Below, piece by piece: positions 8,771 through 19,710 of a stretch of DNA of 64,000 bases. Numbering within the stretch: the stretch's first letter is position 1; each line of letters begins with the position of its first letter. Under the pieces are notes generated by a model that saw only the letters and a program-made list of their open reading frames with translations, was not told the DNA's origin and did no database searches. The translations under genes were made by a program, and so were the position numbers. The stretch is from positions 186,001 through 250,000 of the forward strand of contig QJPP01002942.1 of assembly GCA_003996215.1 (NCBI GenBank). Reading direction: 5' to 3'. The DNA comes from Jaltomata sinuosa (lineage: Eukaryota > Streptophyta > Magnoliopsida > Solanales > Solanaceae).

Positions 8771-9940
8771 CTTCTTGAAAAGAATTTATCATCGAATGCA
8801 AAGCTTGCAAAAACATAGGAAGGACAAACAACCACAAATTATTCATAGTATGAGGGTTAGCACAAGTAGTAGCATGCCATAGAGGCACCCTTAGAGGGTC
8901 TCCAGGGTCAAAGGGATATAAGACCCACTTAACTTGGTCACAACAAAATTGGACCAATCTAAAGAATCCCTACCTCTATAAGAAATAAATCCAATACAAA
9001 CATGGACATCATCATATGCAAAGAGGTAGTAAAGAAATGTGCTAAGGATACTAACCTCATCTAAGGTGTTCTAACAAGTAAGATCACAAGAAGATGAGAT
9101 AAGATGTTTCAAGCATGTTATGCCTCTCTTTCTCAAGCAACTTCCCAAGGAAAGTAAGATCATCAATGGAGTCATGCTACTAGAGGGATTGAGGACTCTA
9201 TTAGAAACCAATTCAATCAATAACAAATGGTCCTCCCAAGAAGTTGGGTTCCCTCCAACCATGAGCCTAAGCATGCTCCCAAGAGTCCAAGTCACTACTT
9301 CAAGATGTCCATCCCCAAGAGGGTGACAAGAAGTTTACAATACAATCTTGGTAGCAAGTGTACCCCATGGACTCTCCCACAAACAATTAATTGACTTGGA
9401 ATTCAAAAGTTGTAGCTCAAACAACTGAAGCACAAGTGTGTCAAACAAGGGTACAAGTAGATAAATGGTACCTACAATAGGCAATGACACATTTGCCTTA
9501 GGGTTCGTAAGAGTTACTAGCATGAGATCACACACTATCAAAGGATCTCAGGATCAAAAAGATAAGAGACTCACATGTATTTCTTTCTCAAACAATCACA
9601 CACTCCAAGTAGTTTTCTACCCCCCTACACAATGTATTTTGAGAACAAATATGAACATCATCAAGTGTAAAGAGGTAGTAAAGAAAGGTGTCCCGCAAAA
9701 TAACCTCATCCAAGGTGTCATAGCTTGTAAGCTCACTATTGGATTCAAGAATATAATAAATCATACCAATAGGGTTAGGACAATCCAAGGGACAAGTATC
9801 AAAATTTAAACAATTTTCACCTTTCTCTTCCAAATAAGAATTCCCAAATTGACCTTCACCACCACTAGGATCAAAGAGACAAGAATTCAAGTCATCACAT
9901 GAATTAACTAGCTCATCATCATCTTTATCAAACAAGGGTG
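8764..9940 (-). pseudogene. Element C polyprotein, 3' part (integrase remnant and conserved C-terminus)
   Basis: Minus strand. The segment opens with DELVNSCDDLNSCLFD, which matches DELVNSCDGSNSNLFG in element B. Near 9440-9350 KSINCLWESPWGTLATK and then CHPLGDGHLEVV resemble the part of a Ty3/gypsy integrase around the catalytic Glu. VGGNPTSWEDHLL and LNPSSSMTPL continue that domain. STFLYYLFAYDDVHV (about 9045-9000) is the C-terminal domain shared with A and B. Stops and frameshifts separate these pieces. The domain ends in SFQEGE overlapping the polypurine tract. Confidence 0.75.
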
Positions 9941-9945
9941 GGGTG

Positions 9946-10551
9946 TGATACTAGCATGGATAGCATGGTTGACACGAGCATGGATGGCATAGATAACACA
10001 TACGATATTCATGCAAAGGGAAGCTTATGAGTCCGTGGGAGTGATGTGGATGAAGAAAAGAGGCAATTTGTGCAAGTGGCTAGGATTTAAATTCAAGAAT
10101 CCATAAAGAAGACAACCAAACAAGGACCTTGCTTCATTAAGGGCAATATTGTAAAAAGTCAATGTCTTCTTATTTCCTTAGTATAAGCAGTAGTTTTTTT
10201 AATTTTGAAGACTAGTTTTTGATGAATATTGAGCTTTGAAGCTTGTAGTTTCTAGGTATTTCGCTTGTAGTTTCTAGGTGAAGCCTAGCATTAGTTGGTA
10301 ATTCTAGTAGTGTGGATCTTAGAATTGTTGGTGAACTTCTTGGTTTGGTTAATCGAAGGTTGCTCATTTGTGGTTTCTTGAGTTTCTTTGATTTTTTTCA
10401 AACTAGGGTTTGTGTTTGAATTATTGAATTCAATTGGGAGGTGAGGGTATCAAGTCCCTTGTTGCCCATAAATTCAAGGGTTTGAATATTAAATCACATA
10501 TCTTTCTTTTGTTTTCTTTCCTTCTTATTCTTCCCTCTTTGTCCATTATCA
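9946..10551 (+). repeat. Element B 5' LTR
   Basis: 606 bp, TGATACTAGCAT...CATTATCA. TATAAG at 10182-10187. Near-identical to 14561-15165 and related to element A's LTR (53-621). Confidence 0.92.
10182..10187 (+). promoter_or_regulatory. TATA box in element B 5' LTR
   Basis: TATAAG within TTAGTATAAGCAGTAG, matching the A and second B LTR contexts. Likely core promoter for the element's RNA. Confidence 0.5.
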
Positions 10552-10553
10552 TT

Positions 10554-10565
10554 TGGTATCAGAGC
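10554..10565 (+). other. Element B primer-binding site (initiator Met-tRNA type)
   Basis: TGGTATCAGAGC, two bases after the LTR end. It is the standard plant site complementary to the 3' end of initiator methionine tRNA. Confidence 0.9.
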
Positions 10566-11674
10566 TTGGTTTAGGTTTGTTCCCACAAATCTAACTCTTG
10601 GGAATTTGATATCTTCAAAATTCAAAAATAAAAAATAAAAAAATTCTTGTTTGATTTCTTGTTTTTGACACTAGATTCTTGTTCCCTAATTTTTTTTGAG
10701 TCTAAATTTCAAACTATATTCAATTTGGAGTTGTAGAAGTGAAGTTGCCATTGAAGGACTTTGAAGCTTTGAAAACTTGCAAACTTGAAAACTGGGTCTT
10801 TGGATTGGGGAGAAGTTGGAGCTTAAAAATTACTGGGGTTTGTTCCCTAAGTCGAGGGGAAGCTAATCCTAAAGTTTGAGCCAATTCTGAGTTGATTTGA
10901 AGGTGTTGGTGTTTAGTATGTGTTATTGGTGTTCTAGGTATTTTTGATATTCATGAAGAACATCTTGAAGAAAAAGAAGACAAAAGGTACATTTGATCCA
11001 AAGTAGTCAAAGATGTTTGTTGGGTCCACAAGTGAAATTTAAAAAAAATTTAAAAATTCCAAAGGACCAAATCTGCCCCTTAGAAAAGGTTTTGGGGGCT
11101 GAAATGCACACTTGCAAACTTGGACAAAATGCTTCAAATTTTGGGAACCTAAAATTTTTCTAAGTGTTGGAACTCTTAAGACCTCAAAAAATTTCCAAAT
11201 GTCCAAACTTCAAATTTCTTCTTCTACACTCATTTTTCTTCTATTTCTCTACTAATTAACAACTAATTAACATCTTTAATTACTTTTTAACCAGTTTTAA
11301 TCATCAAATCATCTCTTTGATTCTTCAAATTAAGCAACACAAGTAACTTTTCTACTTTTGTTACTTAGTTTTTTTTGAGTTCGTTTTCTTTCGTGCTTTT
11401 TTTCTTCAACTTTTCTCATCTTAATTCGTTGATAAATTTCTTGATTCAAGTCCTTTTACCTTCAATCGAGTCATCCGTCTTTCAAGAGTCACAAAAAACC
11501 ACTCCACTACAAAGGATAGGTGATCTTGAATTGATCAAGCAAAACTAGTTCACTACCAATTTTGAGATGACATTTTAGGAGGTGAGTTGAGAGTTTGCAT
11601 ACGAGTGATGTGAGGCTTTTTCTACTAATATTATTTGTTGAGTTTTGTAGGTACAAAAGGAGATATAAGGTATC
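10566..11674 (+). other. Element B leader with candidate intron
   Basis: About 1.1 kb without a convincing ORF. It has donor-like TTTAGGTTTGT at 10571-10581 and acceptor-like GTTTTGTAGGTAC at 11642-11653, so a leader intron of about 10575-11650 is possible. A and C have similar acceptor-like sites just before their start codons. Splicing is inference. Confidence 0.5.
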
Positions 11675-14560
11675 ATGTCATCCATAGCTTCGGATACTTG
11701 TGATGATGACATGGAAAGCTCTATTTGTAGCGATGGAGGCTATGATTCTAATGTTGAGGCCTATGAAGGCTATGATGGAGCCAATGAGGGATATGAAGGA
11801 TCATGTGTTCATGAACATTATGATGGAGAGAACTAGTACTTCGAAGATGAATATGTGATGAATAGAGCTTATAGCTCTTGTGATGATGTTGAAGGGGTAG
11901 AGGAACCTTGTGGAGAATATTATAGTGGAGAAGAAGGTTATGAAAGTTCTCATTTTCCACACCATGAGTATGAAGGCGATGTGCGGTAAAATACTTCCTT
12001 CCGTATGTCTTGTGAATCCTTTTAGGGAAATCTTGATGAAAATGGAAGTTGTGAGGTTGAATGTCCTTCCTCATCTTGTGCGACTTTCTATTCTAAAAGA
12101 GAAGGTATTGATGTATGGTTGGTACCAATTCGAAGATATCGTATGGGCTATAGAAGAGGTACATTTCCTACTTCTTGAAATATGATAATGTGCGATTCTT
12201 ATCCTAATACCAATGTGTCTTGTACATGATATAGAAATGGTATTAGAGGAAGTAGAGACAAGTTGATGTTTCAAGATAGGCAAGACCCGGAGAGGCGAAC
12301 TCTTGAAATGAAAGTGAATGTTTATCGTACTACGGGGTTTGATCTTGTCCTTGATGATCATAGTGTTTCTAACTTTATAACCCCTCAATTGGTTGAATTG
12401 TTTGGGATACCTTTTTGGCCGAAGCGAGACTCCTTTGTTACTCAAAAAGGGTATCATGTTAATAAAAGGGTGCAAGTACCTATTTCACTTGGGAAATATC
12501 AAGAGGAGGTTTGGTGTGATATAGCTCCCATGGATACTTGTCACATATGTTTGGGAAATCCTTGGTTCCAAAGTCATAGGATTCCATATGCACAAGATTG
12601 GTACAAGTATATCATGGATCGCAAAGAGGAACTTCTCTTTACACAAATATTTCCTAGAGAAGAAAACACATCCACTCCTTATGCACGAAAATGGAAGCTT
12701 GAAGTGAAGGGATCATCTAACCCTTCGCAAGGGATACTTGGCACTTGTCCTAACTCCAATGAAATTGAGAGACAAAAGATTGAGAGGAGTAAGGGTATGA
12801 TAAGTGACAACTCTAGAGTGAAAAAAGGAGAGGTTGTGTGGAGTGATGTGAGAGGGTTGTCACAACCTTATCTTAACTCATGTAACATTTCTTGTTTCTC
12901 TAGTTGTCTTGATACTTGTGCAGGTATTCTTGAAAGCGAACCTATTGTGGAACCTCAAAATGTGGAGCATCATAAGGTGGTTGAAAGCTTCCAAAGAGAG
13001 CAATTGTACTTAAATGTTGATAACCAAGGTGAAGGCAATTCTTCCTATGAGCTACAAGGTAACAAAGCTAACTCTTGCACTTTATTAAACTTGATGGATC
13101 ATTGTGTGGCTAATAGCCAATTGAGTGTGAGTGATAGTTTATCTTTGTATGATCTTAATGAGCCTTTACCATGTGGTGAGCTTAATAGCTCTTTCTTGTG
13201 TGTTGCAAATTGTGGTGATCAACTTTCTTGTGATACTTGTCCATTAAATGAGGAATTTTGTGATGTGCTAAATGAACCTCAATTTAGTGATGATGTTGAT
13301 GTAGTTGATCATGTGAATAGTCATGTAGGTTCCTTGCTTCTAGATAATGATTCCTTGATTAGTGATTCCATTACTTGTGTCTCTCAAAGAACTCATGTGA
13401 TGGAATATGTTGTTAAGGATAATATCTTATTTGATGATGACATGACTATTAAAAGTGTGCATAGTGGTAGCTCTTATAATGTTGAAAGTGTAGCTACTCT
13501 TGGAGGCTACAAGTTATTTGGTAATCCACTATGGGATGATGACACCTTTCCTGAGGAAGGAACTTCCTTCTTGAGGGACTGTGGACCTCTTACTTGTGAG
13601 GTGAAGCTTGGTCAAGATGAAAAGCAAGATGTGGGTGAAGATTGTACTATCTACCCACTTGAAGACATCGGCCTATCACTTTTCAAAAGGGATGATCCTT
13701 GGGATAAAGCTAACATTGATTTGTTTGATGGTTTGAAAAAACCAACTAGTGATTATCCTTATGAAATTGATGATAATTGTGATCATTTGTATAACACCCC
13801 ACCTTTGTTTGTTAAATATGAAGATGAGTTAGTTAATTCATGCGATGGCTCAAATTCTAATCTCTTTGGTCTTAATGGTGGTGTAGGTCAAATATGGGAT
13901 TGCTACTTGAGGAAGGAAGGTGATTTTTTCCTACAAAGTATCTTGTTTTCTTCATGTGTCCCAACATGTGTTGATGTGCTTGATAAGATTCATGAAGCAA
14001 ATTGTGATCTTGCATGTGAGGGCACCTTGAGGAGGATTGACAATATTGACACCTTTCTTTACTACCTCTTTGCATATGATGATGTCTATGTTTGTATTAA
14101 ATTTGTTTTCTATAGAGGTAGGGGTTCCTTTAATTTGTCCAGTTATCTTTGTGACCATGATATGTGGGTCTTTTACTTCTTTCACCCCAATGAACCCTTA
14201 TGGGTGATTGCACCACTTTTGGTGTGGCCTTCTTGCGAGACAATGAAATAATTGTGTCTTATGGCTCCAAAGTTAAATATGATACCATCTTTTGGAATTT
14301 TTGATGCCACGAAGACCTTTTTATTTGCCTTGTCTCTTGATATTTATCATAACCAAAACCTTTGCACCTTGTATGATGAGTTTCTTTTATTGGAAGCAAA
14401 GGATATTTGGTTGTACCTCAAATTTGTGCCTCCTTGGCATGATGATATTATTGCTAACCCTTGTACTAACCCTCATTCTTTGAGGATGTTTTGGTTGTTG
14501 TCCTTCTCATCTGTTTTATGATTTGGATTCGAGGACAAATCATTTTCAAAAAGGAGAGGA
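11675..14560 (+). pseudogene. Element B polyprotein: acidic N-terminus, protease-like domain, Cys/Asp/Ser-rich middle, conserved C-terminus
   Basis: A single frame of about 962 codons from the ATG at 11675, broken by in-frame stops including TAG 11834, TAA 14249 and TGA 14519. Codons 12263-14248 are open. The N-terminus (MSSIASDTCDDDMESS, then EAYEGYDGANEGYEG) is acidic, matches C and has no zinc knuckle, unlike A. From about 12310 comes a protease-like fold, FDLVLDDHSVSNFI... VPISLGKYQEEVWCDIAPMD... LGNPWF, without the usual catalytic D-S/T-G. The middle (12,700-13,950) is rich in D, S, N, C. The C-terminus (DTFLYYLFAYDDV to FGFEDKSFS) matches A. The 14249 stop reads TAA where A has CAA. Confidence 0.85.
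14547..14560 (+). other. Element B polypurine tract
   Basis: CAAAAAGGAGAGGA directly before the 3' LTR TGATA; plus-strand primer region. Confidence 0.8.
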
Positions 14561-15165
14561 TGATACTAGCATGGATAGCATGGTTGACACGAGCATGGAT
14601 GGCATAGATAACACATATAATGTTCATGCAAAGGGAAGCTTATGAGTCCGTGGGAGTGATGTAGATGAAGAAAAGAGGCCATTTGTGCAAGTGGCTAGGC
14701 TTTAAATTCAAGAATCCATAAAGAAGACAACCAAACAAGGCCCTTGCTTCATTAAGGGTAATATTGTAAAAAGTCAATGTCTTCTTATTTCCTTAGTATA
14801 AGTAGTAGCTTTTCTTTATTTTGAAGACTAGTTTTTGATGAATATTAGCTTTGAAGCTTGTAGTTTCTAGGTATTTAGCTTGTAGTTTCTAGGTGAAGCC
14901 TAGCATTAGTTGGTAATTTTAGTAGTGTGGATCTTAGAATTGTTGGTGAACTTCTTGATTTGGTTAATCGAAGGTTGCTCATTTGTGGTTTCTTGAGTTT
15001 CTTTGATTTTTTTCAAACTAGGATTTGTGTTTGAATTATTGAATTCAATTGGGAGGTGAGGGTATCAAGTCCTTATTGCCCATAAATTCAAGGGTTTGAA
15101 TATTAAATCACATATCCTTCTTTTGTTTTCTTTCCTTCTTGTTCTTCCCTCTTTGTCCGTTATCA
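14561..15165 (+). repeat. Element B 3' LTR
   Basis: 605 bp, paired with 9946-10551; ends CCGTTATCA and is followed by the duplicated target GGGTG. TATAAG at 14797-14802. Confidence 0.92.
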
Positions 15166-15170
15166 GGGTG

Positions 15171-17210
15171 TCATACAAGGGATCACATTTATCACCAATT
15201 TCCTAATAATATTCACTAATTCAGTTTTTCAAATAATCAAGCAAATCAATGTTATCACCTAAAGGATCATTCATTTTGACACAATCCTTCTCACTAGACG
15301 TACTCTCATCTTTCAAGAAGAGATTTCTATCTTTCGAAAGTGTATTGTCACACCAAAGTGGGTTATCATATAAGATATAGCCCTCAAGAGGAGCTACCTC
15401 ACAATCAAGATTCACACCACTAGGTTCTTCATTAGGAGTGACATCCTCATCCATAACCAATACATTATCCTCAAACAAGATAGGGCTTGTAAGCTCAACA
15501 CATGGTAAAGACACATAAGTTACTATCATGCTCATCTTCATTAATGGAAGTGTTGAGATTAGCTTTGTTACCTTGTAGCTCATATGAAGAATCGTCTCCA
15601 CCTTGGTCATCATCATTGGAGCACATTTGCTCCCTTTGGAAGCTTTCAACCACCTCATGATGCTCTACATTTTGAGGTTCCTCATTGGGTTTTCAATACC
15701 TGCACATGTATCAAGATAACTAGACAAAGAAGAGAAGTTACAAGACTTAGTATAAGGTTGTGACAACCCTCTCACATCACTCCACACAACCTCTCCTTTT
15801 TCCTCTCTAGAGTTATCACTTAACACACCATTACTCCTCTTAATCTCTTGTCTCTCAATATCAAGGGAGTTGGGATAAGTTCCAAGTATTCCTTGAGAAG
15901 GGTTAGAAGATCACTTCAACTCAAGTTTCCACTTTTGTGCACAAGGAGTAGACAATTTGACTTCTAGGTTTGACTCCTTAGTGTCGACCTCACAAGGAGT
16001 AGCTTGCCGTGTTTCCAAAGGTAACTCCTTAAGTTCATCTTCATGAGGAGTGATTTTCTTCATACTCTTTCGTAACTCCCCAGGCTTAAGATTGGAAACC
16101 CATCGACTGAGCTAGTCAAACTCAGTTTGTATAGAAGCCCTTAATTCTTTATCACTTAAGGATTCATGATCCCTTACTGCAAGGGGATCATTTGATTTCA
16201 CTTCTCTAAGAGGTATTTTTGGAAAGAGAAGTTCTCCGTTGTAGTCCATGATATACTTGTGCCAATCCTTCACATATGGGATCCAATGATCTTTAAACCA
16301 AGCATATACCAAGCGTATGTTACAAGTATCCATCAAGGCTATATCACACCAAACCTCCTCTTCATAGCTCCCTAGCGAAATGGGTACCTTTACTTGTTGA
16401 TTAACCCAAACTCCGCTCTTATAGGATAGGGCTTCGAGTTTAACATAAAGGTATCCTAAGATATTCCACCACCTCACGGGATATGAAATTAGCAAAACTT
16501 TGATCATCAAGTACAAGATCAAATCCTGCAACCCCATTTACATTTATTTTTGTTCCAAGAGTTTACCTCTTTGGGTCATGCCTATCTTGGAACCTTGAAT
16601 TCATTCTACTTCCTCTAACACCATTTTCATATTGCGTATAAGACATATTGGTATTAGGATAAGAATCACATATCATTATATTTCGGGAAGTAGGAAATAT
16701 ACCTCTTCAATGGTCAATACAATGCCTTTGAATTGGTACCAACCATACATCCATCCCTTCTCCTTTAGGATAGGAAGTCGCACAAGAAAAGGAAGGATAG
16801 TCAACCTCACAACTTCCATCTTTATCAACATTTCTCTCAAAGGATTCACAAGACATATGGAAGGAAGAATTGTACCGCACATCATCTCCATACTCATGGT
16901 GTGTGGTGTGAGAACCTTTATCATCATCATAGGACTTATAATAAGATTCTTCTACTCCTTCATCTTCATCATAGGATCTATGAGCACTTGCTTCATATTC
17001 TCCTTTGGAGTAGTAGCTCATAACACCATCTTCTTCATGGTCATATGGAACATCAGAGCCTTCATAAGCTTCACTATCATGTTTGAAGTCAAAGCCCTCA
17101 TTGTCTCCATCATAGCCTTCATAGGCCTCACCATTAGATTCATAGCCTCCATGGCTACAAGCATTGTATTCCATGTCATCATCATAAGTATCTGAGGCTA
17201 TAGATGACAT
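15171..17210 (-). pseudogene. Element C polyprotein, 5' part (acidic N-terminus, protease-like domain)
   Basis: The ATG at 17208-17210 opens 167 codons: MSSIASDTYDDDMEYNACSH, then repeats of the type EAYEGYDGDNEGF and EAYEGSDVPYDH, rich in D, E, Y, S, G, ending VWLVPIQRH. After breaks, FDLVLDDQSFANFI (about 16530) and VKVPISLGSYEEEVWCDIAL (about 16400-16340) match the protease-like domain of B. The 145-codon piece at 15658-15221 is part of the Asp/Ser/Asn-rich middle. No zinc knuckle. Frameshifts and stops show this copy is dead. The N-terminal 167 codons are the best-kept version of the acidic domain, longer than in B. Confidence 0.8.
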
Positions 17211-18618
17211 GATGCCTTATAGATCCTTGGTATCTACCTGCAAATAAGAAAACAAGGTTAGTAATAAGAGTTCTTTAACAACACTCGTGTTTACACTCGA
17301 TTAGGCTTGGGTAGCAACATCAGATATGGGCACGCTCTTGCCTTTTACAACTCTAAACTTACATTCCTAGAGTGTCATTACCAAAGTTGATAGTGAACTA
17401 CATTAGCCTAGTCAATTCACAAGGTTACTAATTCTTTGTGTAAGAATAGATTCTTGTTAATTGAACAACGGATGACTCAATAAGAAAACGGATAAGAGCC
17501 AAACAATTCACAATAAAATCAACTAAGAAAAGCTTGAAAGAATTGGCATGAAATGAACAACGGACACAAGACCTAATCACAACTAAGTAAACCAAGTACT
17601 TGTTGATAATTATCTTTAATAATCAAGAGAGGTGAATTAGAATCAAGGAAATAGAACTAGGAAGTTAGAACCTGAGATTCATTAGAGAAAAATAAACTTT
17701 GCAAAAATTTAGCATGTGCTGGTGCATTTTGCACCTTCCATGGTGCTCCTCGCACGTCATTTCGCATATGAAACCAGTAGTTCATCACTTGAGGTGCAAA
17801 ATCAATGTGCTGGTCTCACCAGGCATTGTGCCCCTCGCACAGCACTTCGCACAGTTCCAAAACAGACACCTGAAGCTTCTGATTTTCGTACCTTTTTCTA
17901 ATTTTGTACTTCTTTTCTCCTAGTACTTGCCCTTTTTGGTAAATTCTCTTTTGAACTAACACAATTACTCTTTATTTTCCTTTTCCCTTTGGATTAAATA
18001 TACCTTTTTGAGATTCTTGCTCTTCAAGACTTGAAGAACACCAAGAATAATATGAACTTCAAATTTTCAGAACTTCTTCAATTTAGCTCGGATTGACCCT
18101 AAATTTGAAACGTAGCCTCTCCTTAATATAGAGAACAAAGCCCAGTACAAATTAGAATCAATTACCACCAAAATCAAAGAGACCCATTTTATGTTCTTCA
18201 AGTTCTTCAAAAGCTTCAAACCCAAAAATGGTAGAAGCTTCAATTTAGCTCCGTTTCCTTCCAAATTTGAGATTCAAACTCCTTATAGTGAGAAGATCAA
18301 AGCTCAATACCTTTGGATCTTCAAACCAACCCAGATCTTCAAATCCTTCTTGCTTATTCTTCAATTTCTTCAATCCAACAATGGTGAAAATCTTAAATCA
18401 ACTCCAGACAAGGTGACATCTCAGATCTAGACTCAAGAAATACTAGAGAACACATATCTTGTGTCAGAAACACAAATAAAACACAAAATCAAAATAACTT
18501 TTTTTAAATCTTTTTTTCAAAAATGTTTTTCCTTCAATTATTTTTGATATTTTCAGATTTATAAACCTAGGATTAAGAATTGATAGAACAATACTTTAGC
18601 CTAAGCTCTGATACCATA
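17211..18618 (-). other. Element C leader with primer-binding site and candidate intron
   Basis: Non-coding. The primer site TGGTATCAGAGC is 18616-18605 on the minus strand, two bases from the LTR. Acceptor-like TTATTTGCAG precedes GTAGATACC (cut at 17238/17237), and donor-like CCTAGGTTTAT lies at 18566. A TCGCA/TGCGA-rich stretch with GTGCATTTTGCAC is present at about 17712-17855. Confidence 0.6.
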
Positions 18619-19336
18619 TGATAATATCCCAATCGGGGTTACCAATTGAAATCTTTCAAATATGCAGAAATTAAAGATAGATGAGAAATAGGAGATGAGA
18701 AGTGAATAAAGAGAGGCTTAAATGAATCCACATATAAACCAAGGGAGAAGAGAACTTGAATTTTGAAAAGAAACAACTCAATTGAATCCACAAATGAGCA
18801 ATCTCAAGTGAAAATCAAGGTAAAGGAGTTTTAGATCAACAATGGGAATACACCCGTCACTAACCTAAGCTACACTAATAGGAATCCACCCAAATACACT
18901 AAGCTAAAAAGCTACACTCTCAAAGAGTTCTTCAAATATCAATTCAACATAATCTAAGGAATGAAAATAGCTAAGGCATGTATTTATAGTATGCCTTTTA
19001 CAAATATAGCCTAAAAGTGGCTATTTAAAATAAGACCCAAAAGTGACCTTGGAAGACTACATATGTCGCACATCATGTGGGATGCTTGGTGCCTTTAGCA
19101 CCATCCATTGTGCTGGTCTCACATGGCTTCGCACAGCTCTGGCAGCAATCATCTTCGTGTTGTCTTCTCCCTCTTGCTTCCAAGCAATTATCCAAATGTC
19201 GAATTGCTTCAAGTGGAGTGTAATGAGGCTCTTCCAAACTGCCTTTTATGCTCCAAGGGTGAGTGTGGCTTGGATCCTCTTTTCTAGACCTTGAAGTATA
19301 AGTCTAGCATGAATATTGTCGGGCGATATCATATCA
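18619..19336 (-). repeat. Element C 5' LTR
   Basis: 718 bp, paired with 8062-8763. It has TATAAAT at 18988-18982 and a TCGCA/TGCGA-rich block at about 19062-19140. Followed by the duplicated target GGTGG. Confidence 0.88.
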
Positions 19337-19341
19337 GGTGG

Positions 19342-19696
19342 TGCAATGCAACGTGCGATGCAATGTGCGATCACACAACTGGTTTTGCACTTCGCATGTT
19401 CCCTTTTCCTTAAACCAGTGATGTCAGTTGCTTTTTTGATGAGGTGTGAAGGGGGGTGCATCTCACATGCCGCATTGTACGGCTCACACCCCTCAGCAGT
19501 TTCTTCCTCTTTTTCATCACCTTCACACTTCAACTCTTTTTTTTAGCTCTTTGGGTTCAATTCCTTTGTTTTCTACTCTTGACCAAAAGTACCTGTATTT
19601 TCATCAATAAAGGCAATAAGTACCTCTAATTCTCATCAAAATATGGCAAAATTCATGATTAAAGGCTCAATAAGTTGGTAGATTAGCAACTTATCA
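19342..19696 (-). repeat. E3 3' LTR, second segment
   Basis: Continues the E3 LTR after element C and aligns with about 28803-29135. The minus strand starts TGATAAGTTGG. Includes a TCGCA/TGCGA-rich block. Confidence 0.85.
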
Positions 19697-19710
19697 AACC
19701 CCCAAACTTG
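19697..19710 (-). other. E3 polypurine tract
   Basis: CAAGTTTGGGGGTT on the minus strand, directly before the LTR start. Further AAGTTTGGGGG-like tracts recur upstream in the same untranslated region. Confidence 0.75.

Larger units (their letters stand above)
9946..15165 (+). mobile_element. Element B: complete non-autonomous LTR retrotransposon inside element C
   Basis: Perfect target duplication GGGTG (9941-9945 and 15166-15170). LTRs 9946-10551 and 14561-15165, primer site 10554-10565, leader to 11674, one broken polyprotein frame 11675-14560, polypurine tract 14547-14560. Internal length is about 4.0 kb. There is no recognisable reverse transcriptase, RNase H or integrase, so transposition needed a helper. 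The LTR pair differs at only a few sites in the first 110 bp, so the insertion is younger than C, E3 and E1. Confidence 0.92.
8062..19336 (-). mobile_element. Element C: relative of A and B, inserted in E3's LTR
   Basis: Perfect 5-bp duplication GGTGG at 8057-8061 and 19337-19341. LTRs 8062-8763 and 18619-19336, starting TGATA and ending TATCA on the minus strand. Primer site 18616-18605 matches the Met-tRNA type. Coding remnants run 17210 to 15171 and, after element B, 9940 to 8764. The order is acidic N-terminal protein, protease-like domain, spacer, integrase piece, conserved C-terminus. Many stops and frameshifts, so this copy is dead. Confidence 0.9.
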
